This document shows, piece after piece, positions 31,266 through 32,142 of a stretch of 32,142 bases of DNA. Under the pieces are notes generated by a model. It ran no database searches and was not told where the DNA came from. It worked only from the letters and a program-made list of their open reading frames with translations. The DNA comes from DTU018 sp964618175 (GTDB taxonomy: Bacteria > Bacillota > Syntrophomonadia > Syntrophomonadales > Syntrophomonadaceae): contig CAZTZX010000017.1 of NCBI GenBank assembly GCA_964618175.1, forward strand, positions 1 through 32,142, given 5' to 3'. Position 1 is the stretch's first letter. Every line of letters begins with the position of its first letter. A program made the translations under genes and the position numbers.

Positions 31266-31294
31266 ATAGTAACAAAGCCGGGTTCGGGTGTCAA
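31266..31294 (-). promoter_or_regulatory. Promoter of the purine operon
   Basis: On the minus strand a consensus TTGACA (31294-31289) and TACTAT (31271-31266) are separated by exactly 17 bp. Transcription would begin about 15 bp before the aptamer. Confidence 0.85.
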
Positions 31295-31342
31295 TTAAAC
31301 CAGCATAACTCTCCACAGATTATCAATACCCCTATACCCCCA

Positions 31343-31591
31343 TCACATCTGGCACAGACGATTCCTCAGTCGCTGAATTTCTTCACGCAGAAGCATAGTT
31401 TCCCCCAGCAGATCTGCATCAGGTATATCTTCCAATCGATGCAAGATCTCGCTGCCGGATATATCATCCAGGCGATGGATGAGACTTTCTGTCAGGGTCT
31501 GGATCAAATCATCCAGTGAATTAGCATCGTCGGTGCGTGTCGGCAGGTAACAATTCAATCGGTCTGGCTGTTTGGACATCTCTGGCTGCAT
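31343..31591 (-). CDS. Hypothetical acidic protein, 82 residues
   Basis: I do not recognise it. It is acidic and leucine-rich: three short segments of the form L-D-D/E (NSLDDLIQTL, HRLDDISGSEIL, HRLEDIPDADLL) resemble degenerate repeats of about 14 residues, and the end LLREEIQRLRNRLCQ looks like a short coiled coil. There is no signal peptide or membrane segment. Start ATG with AGGAG nine bases upstream supports a real gene. It ends 49 bp before the purine promoter on the same strand, with no terminator seen between. Confidence 0.6.
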   Translation of the reverse strand: MQPEMSKQPDRLNCYLPTRTDDANSLDDLIQTLTESLIHRLDDISGSEILHRLEDIPDADLLGETMLLREEIQRLRNRLCQM

Positions 31592-31748
31592 ATTAAGTCT
31601 ACTCCTGTTCCGTTTTCTTAGAATTATTGCCTTTAGTTGATTGAGATTATACCTGCTTTAGTAACTGTTTATGGTCACAGCCAGCCACCTGTCTGACAGA
31701 GCATGTAATCCGATTCTTCCGTCTCACACCAATAATGGAGATCTATTT

Positions 31749-32042
31749 CTATAGACCCTCTGGCAAACTCTTTATATACTCCCGATAGATTACCTCTTCC
31801 TCCGTCTCATCTTCCGCAACGAATAAATCCAAACACTCGGAAAGAATATCAAGGGATCTGTCCCTTGGACCTGCCTGCCACTCTCGCAACTGCTGGTATT
31901 GCTCTTGTTGAATAAACCATTCTGTTTTGCCCTGCAGATGATCCAGAATGTGCTTCATGACCGGCTGGGCCAAGATGCCTTCGGCATGAGCTTGTTCCAA
32001 TTGATAAGCCAGAGCCTTCATACGGCGATATGCGTCCCCCAC
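31749..32042 (-). CDS. Hypothetical helical protein, 97 residues
   Basis: I do not recognise it. It is mainly helical by eye, with many Glu, Gln, Leu and aromatic residues, and an acidic C-terminal part (FVAEDETEEEVIYREYIKSL). There is no cysteine cluster and no membrane segment. It starts at GTG, six bases after GGGGGG, with a TATAAT-containing AT-rich stretch 30 bp further upstream. It is 157 bp upstream of the next small hypothetical gene in the same direction; co-transcription is possible but not shown. Confidence 0.6.
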   Translation of the reverse strand: MGDAYRRMKALAYQLEQAHAEGILAQPVMKHILDHLQGKTEWFIQQEQYQQLREWQAGPRDRSLDILSECLDLFVAEDETEEEVIYREYIKSLPEGL

Positions 32043-32142
32043 GCTAATCCCCCCACATCTATCAACTTAATACCAATTATAACAACACTTGGTTAGATTG
32101 GCACTAATATGCGGAATTATTTAGAAAATTTTAATAGTTTTT

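Noticed and set aside
31244..31342. A tandem guanine aptamer upstream of the PRPP riboswitch
   Set aside because: Only about 25 nt lie between promoter and aptamer, and no purine-aptamer core is seen.
1..32142. CRISPR array, prophage, integrase or insertion-sequence transposase
   Set aside because: No regularly spaced direct repeats and no phage, integrase or transposase protein were found; the only repeat cluster is the small inverted one at 16176-16323.

Overview
The window looks like a chromosomal segment of an anaerobic, Firmicutes-type bacterium, plausibly of the Syntrophomonas/Clostridia kind. The evidence is strong AGGAGG-type ribosome sites with frequent TTG and GTG starts, a butyrate-type CoA-transferase, small DUF1540, DUF5320, DUF1847 and CGGC-domain proteins, a Firmicutes-type LexA box, a short HisG with HisZ, and a ykkC-family PRPP riboswitch. 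Two 100-N assembly gaps interrupt genes, at 14914-15013 and 19756-19855. The organism assignment is inference; no rRNA or marker tree is available.

Left part (1-8700): a heavy-metal P1B ATPase that runs off the left edge, with its HMA metallochaperone domain as a separate gene; about 400 bp holding a promoter, a dyad and a possible decayed gene; a small cluster of cysteine-rich or glycine-rich proteins (CGGC, DUF1847, DUF5320); a calcium-type P2A ATPase; and an acetyl-CoA hydrolase/CoA-transferase. A small DUF1540 gene faces the other way.

Middle part (8800-16330): single accessory or housekeeping genes with mixed orientation. These are a CoA-pyrophosphatase-like Nudix protein, a membrane-anchored NERD protein, a metallo-beta-lactamase-fold hydrolase, DNA polymerase IV with a LexA box, a membrane diguanylate cyclase, tRNA-Leu(UAG), a membrane-anchored Mrr-like protein lacking catalytic residues, and a secreted beta-propeller protein. 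This part ends in a convergent intergenic region with a perfect 33-bp inverted repeat of nested symmetry.

Right part (16336-31245, all minus strand): one continuous run of biosynthetic genes. Transcription enters at a TTGACA/TACTAT promoter, passes a PRPP riboswitch with a terminator, and then reads purE-purB-purF-purM-purN-purH-purD, an HD-domain gene, a YerC/TrpR-like regulator, and hisZ-hisG-hisD-hisB-(hisH remnant)-hisA-hisF-hisIE. The two pathways are chemically linked. Both consume PRPP (PurF and HisG), and the AICAR released by imidazole-glycerol-phosphate synthase is the substrate of PurH. The strongest oddity is that hisH, the glutaminase subunit, is reduced to a 32-codon reading frame carrying only its C-terminal FHxE segment, still overlapping the hisA start, while hisF keeps its residues. 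Two small hypothetical genes lie upstream of the purine promoter.
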